Below, in pieces: positions 51,949 through 60,741 of a stretch of 64,000 bases of DNA. The notes below the pieces were generated by a model. It was not told the origin of the DNA. It ran no database searches and was given only the letters and a program-made list of their open reading frames with translations. The DNA lies in assembly GCF_000424065.1 (NCBI RefSeq), contig NZ_AUJE01000007.1, forward strand, positions 1 to 64,000, in the 5' to 3' direction. Numbering within the stretch: position 1 is the first letter of the stretch; every line of letters starts with the position of its first letter. Both the position numbers and the translations under genes were made by a program. The stretch comes from Selenomonas ruminantium subsp. ruminantium ATCC 12561. GTDB lineage: Bacteria; Bacillota; Negativicutes; Selenomonadales; Selenomonadaceae.

Positions 51949-53334
51949 ATGATGAAATTCTTGACGGGTAAATGGAAATGCCTGCTAGGGCTGGTTGCCA
52001 TGCTGGCTGTGGCGGTATATGGCAGTATGCCGGCGTTCAGTGCTCCGGCAATTCCATTGCGGGGCGTGGTGGAAGGTTTTTATGGTACGCCCTGGTCGCA
52101 GGCCGACCGGCTTTCTATGCTGCAATTCTGCCATGAACATAAGCTGAATGCTTATATCTATGCGCCTAAAGACGATGCCTATCACCGCGCAAAATGGCGG
52201 GAAATGTATCCGGCTGATAAGATGGCTGATTTGCAAGCCTTGATTGACGAGTCAAAAAAACAGCAGGTAAAATTTATCTTTGCAATTTCTCCGGGGCTGG
52301 ATATTCACTTTAGCGGGCAGGAAGCCGAGCAGGATAAGCAGGCTATGCTCAAAAAACTTACCGCCATGTATGATATGGGGGTAAGGGACTTTGCCATTTT
52401 CTTTGATGATATCCAAAACAAGGACGGCAAGGGTCAGGCGAAATTTTTGAACTGGGTAAACGCTAACTTTATTGCGCAGCATAAGGACATCAATCCCTTA
52501 ATCGCTGTACCGACGGAATATTTCCGGCAGGATATGGAAAGCGAAGGGCAGATAAAGGAATACACAAAGGATTTTTCCGCGACCTTGGACAAGGATATCC
52601 TCGTACTTTACACGGGGGAAAAAGTTGTGCCGGACGGACTCCGTGATGTGGACTATGCTCGTGCCAATAAACTTTATGGACGTCAGCTGGGCATTTGGTG
52701 GAACTATCCCGTCAGCGACTATCTGGAAGCCAAACTGGCGTTGGGCCCTGTGGAAAAATTGCCGATGGCGGCAGAAATTCCGGCGATTTTCTTTAACCCC
52801 ATGAAACATGCGGAGCTTTCGAAGATTTCGTTGGCTACGGGGGCAGAGTACGCCTTAAATCCTGGCAAATACGATGCGCAGAAAGCATGGCATAAAGCCA
52901 TTAAGGCACAGTATGGCAGCCTGGCTGAGGATATGGAAGCCTTTGCCGACCAAAGTCAGCATATGGTGGTGAGCTGGGCAGTTATCGGCCCGGAAGACGG
53001 CGCAGCGCTGCGTCAGCAGATGAATGCTTACTGGCAGGATAGCGCCAATGGGAAAAAACTTATGGCTGACTTGTCAAAACTTGACCAGTCAATTGAGAAA
53101 TTGCAGGCAGAACTGCCTAAGAATGTCCTGAAGGAGTGTCAGCCACAGTTAGAGCAGCTCCAGCGCATTGTGCAGGCCGATATGCTGGGGGTGCAGGTAC
53201 TGGCAGGGGAGAAAACAAAGGCTGATTTTATTAAAGTCTTAGAAGAAGTAAAGGCGCATGACAAAGACGCACGGATTTCCGAAACAGCGGCAAGAGCCTT
53301 TGCGGATGAATTATATACACATATGAATGATTGA
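51949..53334 (+). CDS. Exported GH84-family beta-N-acetylglucosaminidase
   Basis: A 461-residue glycosidase of family GH84 (hyaluronidase/O-GlcNAcase type). A signal peptide (about 1-31) is followed by the catalytic barrel beginning RGVVEGFYGTPWS, with NAYIYAPKDDAYHR, FAISPG and the catalytic Asp pair in IFFDDIQ (about 146-152), then GIWWNYPVSDY. The C-terminal region (about 330-461) is helical. Substrate-assisted cleavage of terminal beta-GlcNAc is expected. ATG at 51949 or 51952 (AGGAGG before both). The 3' half holds three palindrome copies. Confidence 0.92.
   Translation: MMKFLTGKWKCLLGLVAMLAVAVYGSMPAFSAPAIPLRGVVEGFYGTPWSQADRLSMLQFCHEHKLNAYIYAPKDDAYHRAKWREMYPADKMADLQALIDESKKQQVKFIFAISPGLDIHFSGQEAEQDKQAMLKKLTAMYDMGVRDFAIFFDDIQNKDGKGQAKFLNWVNANFIAQHKDINPLIAVPTEYFRQDMESEGQIKEYTKDFSATLDKDILVLYTGEKVVPDGLRDVDYARANKLYGRQLGIWWNYPVSDYLEAKLALGPVEKLPMAAEIPAIFFNPMKHAELSKISLATGAEYALNPGKYDAQKAWHKAIKAQYGSLAEDMEAFADQSQHMVVSWAVIGPEDGAALRQQMNAYWQDSANGKKLMADLSKLDQSIEKLQAELPKNVLKECQPQLEQLQRIVQADMLGVQVLAGEKTKADFIKVLEEVKAHDKDARISETAARAFADELYTHMND
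52244..52255. repeat. YTGACNNGTCAR palindrome inside the GH84 gene
   Basis: TTGACGAGTCAA, an exact copy, identical to the first copy in truB, encoding part of LIDESKK. Confidence 0.72.
53066..53092. repeat. Pair of YTGACNNGTCAR palindromes inside the GH84 gene
   Basis: CTGACTTGTCAA (53066-53077) and TTGACCAGTCAA (53081-53092) are separated by three bases, in the less conserved helical C-terminal region. Confidence 0.8.
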
Positions 53335-53352
53335 TAATATTACTCAATTAAC

Positions 53353-53381
53353 TTGACAACTCCGTTGTTGCCCGTTAAAAT
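53353..53381 (+). promoter_or_regulatory. Promoter of the metal-binding lipoprotein gene
   Basis: TTGACA (53353-53358), a 17-bp spacer and TAAAAT (53376-53381). The spacer holds a small inverted repeat ACAAC-TCC-GTTGT, a possible operator. Confidence 0.78.
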
Positions 53382-53428
53382 GGGTTTTGTTCTCATTTAG
53401 AATATCCCCAAGAGAGGAGTTGTTAAGC

Positions 53429-54328
53429 TTGAAAAAGTTAATGAGTATACTGTTAGCTGCACTATTCTGCATAGCAGCAGTTGGCTGTGGCGGGGAAAAT
53501 GCCGCCAATAAGGACAAGAAGGAATTTACCATCGTCACGTCCTTTTATCCTATGTACATTGATGTGCTGAACATCACCAAAGGTGTGGAAGGCGTCAAGG
53601 TGGTCAATATGACCAAGCCACAGACCGGCTGCCTGCATGATTATCAGCTGACCACTGAGGATATGAAGACCTTGGAAAGTGCAGATGTATTTGTCGTAAA
53701 TGGTGCTGGCATGGAAAGCTTTTTGGAAAAAGCAGCCAAGCAGAATCCAAAGATGAAGACCGTTGAGGCGTCCAATTACAAGGACATCAATCTGCTCAAA
53801 GACGGCGACGAGGAAAACCCGCATGTATGGCTGTCGGTGACTTATGCCATTGCCCAGGTCAAGGCGATTACCGCCGAGCTTTGTGAAGCTGACCCTGAGC
53901 ACAAAGATGCCTATCGCAAGAATGCGCTGGACTATTGCATGAAACTCGAAAAGCTCAAAGAGGAAATGCACAACGAGCTGGATAACCTGCCGCATAAGGA
54001 TATCGTGACCTTCCATGAGGCGTTCCCTTACTTAGCCAAGGAGTTCAAGCTCAATATCGTCAGCGTGATTGAGCGCGAGCCGGGCACGGAACCGACGCCG
54101 CAGGAGCTTGAGGATACGATTAAGCAGGTGAAGGGCCTTGATACCAAGGTACTCTTTACGGAACCGCAGTATTCACCGGCGGCAGCCGAAACCATTGCGC
54201 GGGAGACGGGCGCAAAGATTTACCAGCTTGACCCGGTGGTAACGGGCGAAGCCAACGAAGCGGCTATTGATGCCTATATCGATACCATGAAAAAGAATAT
54301 GGCAGTGCTCAAAGAAGCCTTGCAGTGA
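53429..54328 (+). CDS. Zinc/manganese-type ABC transporter substrate-binding lipoprotein
   Basis: A 299-residue cluster A-I solute-binding protein of the ZnuA/TroA group. A lipoprotein signal ends in the lipobox AAVGC. The metal-site residues appear as His in CLHDYQLT, His in NPHVWLS, His in TFHEAFPY and an acidic residue in FTEPQYSP. There is no long His-rich loop, so zinc versus manganese cannot be decided. No permease or ATPase gene is adjacent, making it an orphan. I use the TTG at 53429 because AGAGGAG lies nine bases before it and the signal peptide then starts correctly. Confidence 0.88.
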   Translation: MKKLMSILLAALFCIAAVGCGGENAANKDKKEFTIVTSFYPMYIDVLNITKGVEGVKVVNMTKPQTGCLHDYQLTTEDMKTLESADVFVVNGAGMESFLEKAAKQNPKMKTVEASNYKDINLLKDGDEENPHVWLSVTYAIAQVKAITAELCEADPEHKDAYRKNALDYCMKLEKLKEEMHNELDNLPHKDIVTFHEAFPYLAKEFKLNIVSVIEREPGTEPTPQELEDTIKQVKGLDTKVLFTEPQYSPAAAETIARETGAKIYQLDPVVTGEANEAAIDAYIDTMKKNMAVLKEALQ

Positions 54329-54346
54329 TTTTAGCGCCGCTGTGGA

Positions 54347-54378
54347 CTGACCAGTCAAATTGACTGGTCAGTTTTTTT
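54347..54378 (+). terminator. Terminator of the lipoprotein gene built from two palindromes
   Basis: CTGACCAGTCAA and TTGACTGGTCAG are perfect complements separated by one base, followed by seven Ts. Both are exact palindrome copies. Confidence 0.92.
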
Positions 54379-54379
54379 C

Positions 54380-54408
54380 TTGCCAAAAGTCAAAAAAACA
54401 AATATAAT
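54380..54408 (+). promoter_or_regulatory. Promoter of the ctsR operon
   Basis: TTGCCA (54380-54385), a 17-bp spacer and TATAAT (54403-54408). It begins one base after the T tract of the upstream terminator. Confidence 0.75.
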
Positions 54409-54431
54409 AGAATAAAAGTCAAATGGTCAAT
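54388..54431. promoter_or_regulatory. Candidate CtsR operator heptads
   Basis: AGTCAAA at 54388 in the promoter spacer, and AGTCAAA (54417-54423) followed one base later by GGTCAAT (54425-54431) just after the -10 box. The heptads match the CtsR half-site (A/G)GTCAAA, although the usual three-base spacing is not kept. Confidence 0.6.
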
Positions 54432-54456
54432 TGTGATTAATATAGAGGGTGATGAA

Positions 54457-54909
54457 ATGAGCAATATTGCCGATTTGATTGAAGCCTATATCCTGCGGCA
54501 GCTGGCGACACAGCAGGACGGCAAGGTGGAGCTTAGACGTACGGATATCGCCGATGAGATTTCCTGTGCGCCCTCCCAGATTAGTTATGTGCTGTCCACC
54601 CGCTTTACCCAGGATAAAGGGTTTGTGGTGGAGTCGCGGCGCGGCTTGGGCGGTTTTATCCGCATTGTGCAGGTGCCGGTAAAGAACATGGTCTATGAGG
54701 ACATGCTTGCGGCGATTAAGGTGGATACGGAACTGCCGGTTGTACAGTCTATGATTAAATATCTCCTGCAGCATGAGATGATAACGGGACGGGAAGCGTC
54801 CCTGATGATGCAGTTTGTCGTGTCCATCTTCCAGTCGGAGAGCATTACGGACAAAGAACGAGTGCGGATGCTTAAGACCATGCTGCTGACCTTGGAAAAC
54901 TTCTCGTAA
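54457..54909 (+). CDS. ctsR: Class III stress gene repressor CtsR
   Basis: CtsR represses clp genes and is inactivated by heat or thiol stress through McsA/McsB. The 150-residue protein has MSNIADLIEAYILRQL, the winged helix-turn-helix with ISCAPSQISYVLSTRF, and the glycine-rich wing SRRGLGGFIRI that senses heat. The ATG at 54457 has GAGGGTGA before it. First gene of ctsR-mcsA-mcsB-clpC. Confidence 0.95.
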   Translation: MSNIADLIEAYILRQLATQQDGKVELRRTDIADEISCAPSQISYVLSTRFTQDKGFVVESRRGLGGFIRIVQVPVKNMVYEDMLAAIKVDTELPVVQSMIKYLLQHEMITGREASLMMQFVVSIFQSESITDKERVRMLKTMLLTLENFS

Positions 54910-54926
54910 GGAAAGAGGGACTAAGT

Positions 54927-55484
54927 ATGTTATGTGATGATTGCGGCCGCCATGAAGCGGTAGTCCATATTACCCAGATTGGCCCTGACGGCCGGGTGGA
55001 AAAGAATTTATGTGAGTCCTGTGCGGCAGGTTACAGTGAATTTGCCGGTGTACCGCAGCAGGATAAGCGTCATGTATCAGTAGATGATTTTTTACGGGGC
55101 ATTTTTAACAGTGCCAACAATGTTCCGGCAGAAGAAAATCGAGGTACGAATGCGGCAGGCGAATTGGTCTGCCCGCGTTGTGGTATGAGCTATCAGGATT
55201 TCAGCCAGACGGGTAAAATCGGCTGTGCGGCTTGCTATGCGACGTTCCGTCAGCAGTTGGAGCCGATTTTGCGCAGAATTCATGGTTCGAGCGTACATCG
55301 GGGCAAAATTCCGCATCGCAGCGGCGGCACTTTGGAACTGAAACAGAACATCAGCCTGCTTCAGCAGCAGTTAAAGGCCTGTGTGGAACAGGAAGAATAC
55401 GAAAAGGCTGCTGAACTGCGGGACAAGATACGGGCCATGAAACAGGAACTGGCCGCCAAGGAAGGGGGCAGAGAAAATGCGTGA
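54927..55484 (+). CDS. mcsA: McsA, activator of the arginine kinase McsB
   Basis: McsA is a zinc protein that activates McsB and regulates CtsR. The 185-residue protein has four CxxC motifs (CDDC, CESC, CPRC, CAAC) in two zinc-binding halves and a C-terminal UVR domain (about 140-175, EQEEYEKAAELRDKIRAM). Length is normal. It overlaps mcsB by eight bases. Confidence 0.94.
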   Translation: MLCDDCGRHEAVVHITQIGPDGRVEKNLCESCAAGYSEFAGVPQQDKRHVSVDDFLRGIFNSANNVPAEENRGTNAAGELVCPRCGMSYQDFSQTGKIGCAACYATFRQQLEPILRRIHGSSVHRGKIPHRSGGTLELKQNISLLQQQLKACVEQEEYEKAAELRDKIRAMKQELAAKEGGRENA

Positions 55485-56556
55485 GGCAATATTGCAGGAT
55501 AACCGCCTGAGCTGGCTGCAGCCGGAGGGTGCGGATAATGATGTAGTTTTGGCCAGCAGGATTTTGCTGTCGCGCAATCTGCGCGATATTCCCTTTCCGA
55601 ACCGGGCTGACCTCCATGAACTGGGCAAGGTGGAAGAACGGCTCGCAGGGGCAATTCCAGCCCTGCAGGCTGTAACTGAAGAACCAATGCTCGTCATGGA
55701 GATGGAAAAACTTTCGCCACTGCAGCGGGAGGTTTTACGCGAAAAACAGTTGATCAGTGAACGGTTGATGCGCAGCCCGCAGCATCGGGCAGTATATCTC
55801 ACGAAAAAACAGGATATCAGCTTGATGGTCAATGAGGACGACCATATCCGCATTCAGTGCATAACGGCAGGGCTGGATTTGGCCAAACCGCTGAAGAAAA
55901 CTTTTGCCATTGACGATATCTTGGAAGGACAGCTGGACATTGCCTTTGATGAAAAGATGGGCTATCTGACGTCGAGTCCGACGAATTTGGGAACAGGGCT
56001 TAGGGCGGCCGTGCTATTGCACTTGCCGGGGCTGGTCTTTACCCGCAATGTCAGCAACATCATCAATATTTCCCCGCAGCTGGGACTCGCGGTGCGTCCG
56101 TTGTTCGGTGATGAGAAGGAGCAGCCCGGCTGTTTGTTCCAGATTGCCAATCAGCTGACGCTCGGCTATTCGGAGCAGGAGCTTATCGATAATCTGCGGG
56201 GCGCAGTGACGGAAATTGTGGCCCATGAACGCCGGGCACGGAAGGCTTTGGCGCTTTACATGAAGGAACGGCTCGAAGATGAAGTTTGGCGCGCTTTTGG
56301 CACGCTCTCCTATGCCCGTCTGCTGTCGGAAAAGGAAGTTTTGGAACTGCTGTCCCGCCTGCGTCTGGGCATGGATTTGAAACTTATCCGGGGCGTGGCG
56401 CCGGAATGTTATGGGCAGATGCTCCTGGCCAGCCGCACGAGCTTTTTGCAGAACCTGGCTGCAAATGAAAATCTCTCGAAAGCGGAAGTCGACAGATTGC
56501 GGGCCCAGCATATGCGGCGCATTATTGAGGAACATCAGGTGAGCCTGGAGGAATGA
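55477..56556 (+). CDS. mcsB: Protein arginine kinase McsB with Ser in place of the conserved Cys
   Basis: McsB phosphorylates arginines of proteins, marking them for ClpC-ClpP. The 359-residue protein has the phosphagen-kinase-like core VVLASRILLSRNL, RPLFGDEKEQPGCLFQI and the nucleotide-site region. The motif that normally reads CPTNxGTG reads SSPTNLGTG here (TCG AGT codons near 55970), so the conserved active-site Cys is Ser. Near the C-terminus VDRLRA resembles the RDxxRA phosphoarginine-binding motif with the first Arg missing. Gene order and the rest of the sequence are normal, so reduced or altered activity is inference. Confidence 0.9.
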   Translation: MREAILQDNRLSWLQPEGADNDVVLASRILLSRNLRDIPFPNRADLHELGKVEERLAGAIPALQAVTEEPMLVMEMEKLSPLQREVLREKQLISERLMRSPQHRAVYLTKKQDISLMVNEDDHIRIQCITAGLDLAKPLKKTFAIDDILEGQLDIAFDEKMGYLTSSPTNLGTGLRAAVLLHLPGLVFTRNVSNIINISPQLGLAVRPLFGDEKEQPGCLFQIANQLTLGYSEQELIDNLRGAVTEIVAHERRARKALALYMKERLEDEVWRAFGTLSYARLLSEKEVLELLSRLRLGMDLKLIRGVAPECYGQMLLASRTSFLQNLAANENLSKAEVDRLRAQHMRRIIEEHQVSLEE

Positions 56557-56558
56557 CC

Positions 56559-59063
56559 ATGGATTATCGAAATCACTTTACGCGCCGTGCAATCAAGGCC
56601 ATTGAATTTGCGCAGTATATGGCAAGGGATTTGGCTCAGGATTACATCGGCACGGAACATATATTGCTGGGCCTTCTCCACGAGCGGGAAGGGCTGGCAG
56701 CCAGGGCAATGGGCGCACTGGGCATGAGCTTTGAACAGGCAGCGGCCCAGGTGAAGCGCATTGCCTCGCAGGAGGCAGAATATCCTTCGGATAATCCCTA
56801 TTACACCCCGCGCGCCAAGCGGGTGATGGAGGGCGCCTTTGAAGAAGCCCAAAGTTTGGGGCATAACTATATCGGCACGGAGCATATCCTGCTGAGCCTG
56901 CTGGAGGAAACCGAGGGGGCGGCTGTTGAGGTATTGGAACTTATGGGCGTTAATCCCGATGCCCTGCAGGACGAGGTCATGGACCGGATTGATGCCCAAC
57001 ATCCCGATGGCGAAATGCCGGAGGAAGGGGCAAAGCGGGGGCGTCATGGGCGTGAAAATACGCCGCTTCTCAAAAAATACGGCCGTGACCTCAATAAAAT
57101 GGCGCGTGAATCCCAGATGGACCCCGTGGTGGGCAGGGAAACGGAAATTCAGCGGGTCATTCAGATTCTTTCCCGCCGCACGAAAAATAATCCGGTGCTC
57201 TTAGGTGAGCCGGGCGTGGGCAAGACGGCTATTGCCGAAGGACTGGCCCAGCGTATTGTCGAGGGCACTGTTCCCTATATGCTGCAGGATAAAGTGGTCA
57301 TGTCCCTGTCGATGGCCTCTTTGGTAGCCGGGGCTAAGTACCGCGGTGAATTTGAGGAACGCCTTAAAGGCGTGATTGAAGAAATTCAGCGGGCCGGCAA
57401 TATCATTCTCTTTATTGATGAAATGCATACTTTAGTCGGCGCGGGTGCCGGTGAAGGCTCTTTGGATGCCGCTAATATCTTGAAGCCTGCGCTCTCACGG
57501 GGCGAGATACAGATTATCGGTGCCACCACTTTGGACGAATACAAGAAGTATCTCGAAAAAGATGCGGCGCTGTCCCGCAGGTTCCAGCCGATTATGGTGG
57601 AAGAACCCACGGAGGAAGATGCGGAGAAAATTTTGTTTGGCCTGCGGAGTAAATACGAGGAATTTCATCGGGCAACCATCGAAGACGAGGCCATTCGGGC
57701 GGCAGTGCGTTTGTCTCACCGTTATATTACTGACCGCTTTTTGCCGGATAAGGCGATCGATTTGATGGATGAAGCGGCCTCCAAGGTGCGTATGGGGCAG
57801 GTTGCACCTACGGAAGCCATTCAGAATCTGCGTGAGGAACTTAAACAAACCCTGATTGAAAAGGACGCGGCCATCACTGCCCAGGAGTATGAGCGGGCGG
57901 CGAGCTTGCGGGATAAATCTCAGCAGTTGCAGGAAGAATTGGCGGATAAACAGCAGGCCTGGGAGAAGAAGGGCAAAAATCACATTACGGTGACGGCTGA
58001 GGATATTGCGGCGGTAACTGCCCAGTGGACGGGAATTCCCGTAAGTCAGCTGGCTGCATCTGAATCAGCTAAGCTGTTAAAGTTGGAAAAGATATTAAGT
58101 GCGCGGGTTATCGGCCAGAGCGAAGCGGTCAAAGCTATTGCCAAGGCCATCCGCCGGGCGCGTTCGGGCTTAAAAGACCCCAAACGTCCGATTGGCTCTT
58201 TTCTGTTCTTGGGGCCGACCGGAGTAGGCAAGACCGAGCTTGCCCGGACACTGGCGAGTGCGCTCTTTGGTTCCGAAGACGCGATTATCCGCTTTGATAT
58301 GTCCGAGTATATGGAAAAGCATACGGTTTCCCGTATGGTGGGGGCGCCTCCGGGCTATGTCGGCTATCAGGAGGGCGGCCAGCTCACCGATGCGGTGCGC
58401 CGCAAGCCCTATTCCATTATCCTGCTCGATGAAATCGAAAAGGCTCATCCCGATGTGTTCAATATTCTGCTGCAGGTGCTCGATGACGGCCGCTTGACCG
58501 ATGGGCAGGGCCGTACCGTTGATTTCCGCAACAGCGTGATTATCATGACGTCCAATGCCGGAGCCAATCTCTTGAAGCAAAGCACTGGCGTTATGGGCTT
58601 TGCCGTGAATGAGAAGGACGAACAGCAGGCGGCAGAAAAGGCAGCAGAAAAGCGGGTATTGGATGAGGTAAAACATGTATTTAAGCCGGAGTTTTTGAAC
58701 CGTGTAGACGAACAGCTGGTATTCCATCCGTTAGGCCGTCCGGAACTGACGAAAATCGTGGATATCCTGCTGCAGGATGTTAAAAAGCGCCTGCAGGAAA
58801 AGGATATCCAGCTGGAAATCAGTCCGTCTGCCCGTGGAAAACTCGTGGACGAAGGTACGGATTTCAAATTTGGTGCCCGTCCTTTAAAACGTGCCATTCA
58901 AAAACTTGTGGAAGATGAAATCGCAGAAATGCTGCTGGCCGGTAAGTTCAAGGCAGGAGATACCATTGCCATCCGCAAGAATGGCAAGGAGTTGGAATTT
59001 ACCAAGAAGCTGCCGCGCAAAACAGTGCGCCCCAAAGCGGTAAAGGAGAAGGTCAATGCCTAA
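56559..59063 (+). CDS. clpC: AAA+ unfoldase ClpC
   Basis: ClpC unfolds substrates for ClpP. The 834-residue protein has two N-terminal Clp repeats (1-145), AAA1 with GEPGVGKTA near 216 and the [10 protein letters not shown] Walker B region, a UVR-bearing middle domain (about 410-450, [15 protein letters not shown]), and AAA2 with GPTGVGKTE near 552 and [13 protein letters not shown] choose the ATG at 56559, seven bases from GGAGGA; the ATG at 56553 abuts the ribosome site. Fourth gene of the ctsR operon. Confidence 0.96.
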   Translation: MDYRNHFTRRAIKAIEFAQYMARDLAQDYIGTEHILLGLLHEREGLAARAMGALGMSFEQAAAQVKRIASQEAEYPSDNPYYTPRAKRVMEGAFEEAQSLGHNYIGTEHILLSLLEETEGAAVEVLELMGVNPDALQDEVMDRIDAQHPDGEMPEEGAKRGRHGRENTPLLKKYGRDLNKMARESQMDPVVGRETEIQRVIQILSRRTKNNPVLLGEPGVGKTAIAEGLAQRIVEGTVPYMLQDKVVMSLSMASLVAGAKYRGEFEERLKGVIEEIQRAGNIILFIDEMHTLVGAGAGEGSLDAANILKPALSRGEIQIIGATTLDEYKKYLEKDAALSRRFQPIMVEEPTEEDAEKILFGLRSKYEEFHRATIEDEAIRAAVRLSHRYITDRFLPDKAIDLMDEAASKVRMGQVAPTEAIQNLREELKQTLIEKDAAITAQEYERAASLRDKSQQLQEELADKQQAWEKKGKNHITVTAEDIAAVTAQWTGIPVSQLAASESAKLLKLEKILSARVIGQSEAVKAIAKAIRRARSGLKDPKRPIGSFLFLGPTGVGKTELARTLASALFGSEDAIIRFDMSEYMEKHTVSRMVGAPPGYVGYQEGGQLTDAVRRKPYSIILLDEIEKAHPDVFNILLQVLDDGRLTDGQGRTVDFRNSVIIMTSNAGANLLKQSTGVMGFAVNEKDEQQAAEKAAEKRVLDEVKHVFKPEFLNRVDEQLVFHPLGRPELTKIVDILLQDVKKRLQEKDIQLEISPSARGKLVDEGTDFKFGARPLKRAIQKLVEDEIAEMLLAGKFKAGDTIAIRKNGKELEFTKKLPRKTVRPKAVKEKVNA

Positions 59064-59190
59064 AAATCAGCTGCAGCCTTCAGGCTTGGGGAGCCGGCTG
59101 TTGAACTTCGGCACGAATTTTTTCTGGGCTATTGTCTGGCTGGGCCGTCATATCATCAGATTTTGTAAAAAAATCCTCGGCAGAGGATAG
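59056..59190 (+). CDS. 44-residue membrane microprotein between clpC and radA
   Basis: A short frame starting at an ATG inside the last codons of clpC, with AAAGGAG seven bases before it and a TAG at 59188-59190. The protein is 44 residues: a short polar start, one hydrophobic, aromatic segment (NFFWAIVWLGRHIIRF) and a basic end (CKKILGRG). It fills the clpC-radA gap exactly, with radA beginning 17 bp later. The good ribosome site, overlap coupling and a sensible membrane helix support it, but no family is recognised. Confidence 0.6.
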   Translation: MPKNQLQPSGLGSRLLNFGTNFFWAIVWLGRHIIRFCKKILGRG

Positions 59191-59207
59191 GATTCGGAGG
59201 AATTATT

Positions 59208-60596
59208 TTGGCCAAAAAGAAAAAGACGGTCTTTGTTTGTCAGGATTGCGGCTATGAAGTGCCTAAGTGGCTGGGCAAATGTCCGGGCTGCGGGGCCTGG
59301 AATACGATGGTGGAAGAAGTGGTTACTCCGGAAGCGGGCGGCACATCTTCTGGCGGCGGTTTGCGCTTAGGCCTTTCCGATGCGCAAAAGCCGCAGCCCA
59401 TTGGCGAGGTGGCCATTGAGGACTTGCCGCGCTTTGCCACCGGTTCGGAGGAACTCGACAGAGTCTTGGGCGGTGGCGTTATCCCCGGTTCGATGGTACT
59501 GATTGTCGGTGACCCCGGCGTGGGTAAGTCGAGCCTGACCCTGCGTGTCTGTGCGGATGTGGCTCGTGCCGGCCGCAGTGTACTCTATGTTACCGGTGAG
59601 GAAAGCACGCGGCAAGTGCGCATGCGTGGGGATCGGTTAAATGCCATTGCCGATAAGCTCTATGTGGTCAGTGAGACCAATATGGAAACGATTGAAGCGC
59701 ATATCGAAAATACCAAGCCGGAACTTTTGGTCATTGACTCCATTCAGACTGTATTCAAGCCGGAAGTGCAGAGCGCGCCGGGCAGTGTATCGCAGGTGAG
59801 GGAATGTGCCGTGGATATTCTGCGCATTGCCAAAGGCAAGGGCATAGCAGCTTTTGTTATCGGCCATGTGACGAAGGAAGGCAATCTGGCCGGGCCGCGA
59901 GTACTTGAACATATCGTGGATACGGTGCTGTACTTTGAGGGTGAGCGCAATGCTGAGTACCGGGTACTGCGGGCGGTCAAGAATCGTTTCGGTAGTACCA
60001 ATGAATTGGGGCTGTTTGAAATGCGCGATATCGGTCTGGTGGATGTGCCGGATGCGTCCAAATTGTTCCTGTCGGACCGGGAGGGGGATAGCGGTACGGT
60101 GATTATTCCCACCGTAGAAGGCACAAGGCCGCTACTGGTAGAATTGCAGGCGCTCGTGGCGCCGACTCCCTATGTGCCGCCGCGCCGCACGGCCGATTCC
60201 GTGGATATCAAGCGGATTCAGCTGCTGTTGGCGGTGCTCGAAAAGCGCGTCCATCTGCAGGTAGGCGCCTGCGATGTGTATGTGAAGGTAGCGGGGGGCA
60301 TTAAGATTGATGAACCTGCCGCTGATTTAGGCATTTGCGTGGCTATGGCATCGAGCTTTGCGAACCGGCAAATCCGTCCCAAGACGATTGTTTTCGGCGA
60401 AGTGGGGTTGTCCGGTGAGGTTCGGGCGGTAGGTCAGGCCGATGTGCGCATCAACGAAGCCAAACGCTTAGGTTTTGAGCACGTTGTCCTGCCAATGAAA
60501 AATTACCGCCAGCTGGCTAAGGAAGTTAAAGGAATAAGGCTTTATGGAGCAGAAACCATCGGTGATGCGTTGAAATTGGCTATGCCAAGGGGTTAA
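59208..60596 (+). CDS. radA: DNA repair protein RadA
   Basis: RadA (Sms) is a RecA-like branch-migration helicase in recombination. The 462-residue protein has an N-terminal four-Cys zinc finger (CQDCGYE, CPGCGAW), Walker A GDPGVGKSS near residue 101, the KNRFGS motif near 257, and a C-terminal Lon-protease-like domain with inactive catalytic residues (GGIKIDEPAADLGI). TTG start with GGAGG before it. In many Firmicutes it follows clpC directly, as here apart from the microprotein. Confidence 0.95.
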   Translation: MAKKKKTVFVCQDCGYEVPKWLGKCPGCGAWNTMVEEVVTPEAGGTSSGGGLRLGLSDAQKPQPIGEVAIEDLPRFATGSEELDRVLGGGVIPGSMVLIVGDPGVGKSSLTLRVCADVARAGRSVLYVTGEESTRQVRMRGDRLNAIADKLYVVSETNMETIEAHIENTKPELLVIDSIQTVFKPEVQSAPGSVSQVRECAVDILRIAKGKGIAAFVIGHVTKEGNLAGPRVLEHIVDTVLYFEGERNAEYRVLRAVKNRFGSTNELGLFEMRDIGLVDVPDASKLFLSDREGDSGTVIIPTVEGTRPLLVELQALVAPTPYVPPRRTADSVDIKRIQLLLAVLEKRVHLQVGACDVYVKVAGGIKIDEPAADLGICVAMASSFANRQIRPKTIVFGEVGLSGEVRAVGQADVRINEAKRLGFEHVVLPMKNYRQLAKEVKGIRLYGAETIGDALKLAMPRG

Positions 60597-60641
60597 AATA
60601 AAGAAAATATCCTGTTCTGAAAGAATTGCTTAAAAAATTTC

Positions 60642-60671
60642 TTGCCAAACAATGGCTTGCTATGCTATTAT
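60642..60671 (+). promoter_or_regulatory. Promoter of ispH-rpsA
   Basis: TTGCCA (60642-60647), an 18-bp spacer and TATTAT (60666-60671) preceded by TATGC. Confidence 0.6.
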
Positions 60672-60741
60672 GTATGTTAGATTGTGAAAACGGGCTGAAA
60701 GTATAACTGTTTTTGCATAATAAAATAGTGGTGGTTGATGT

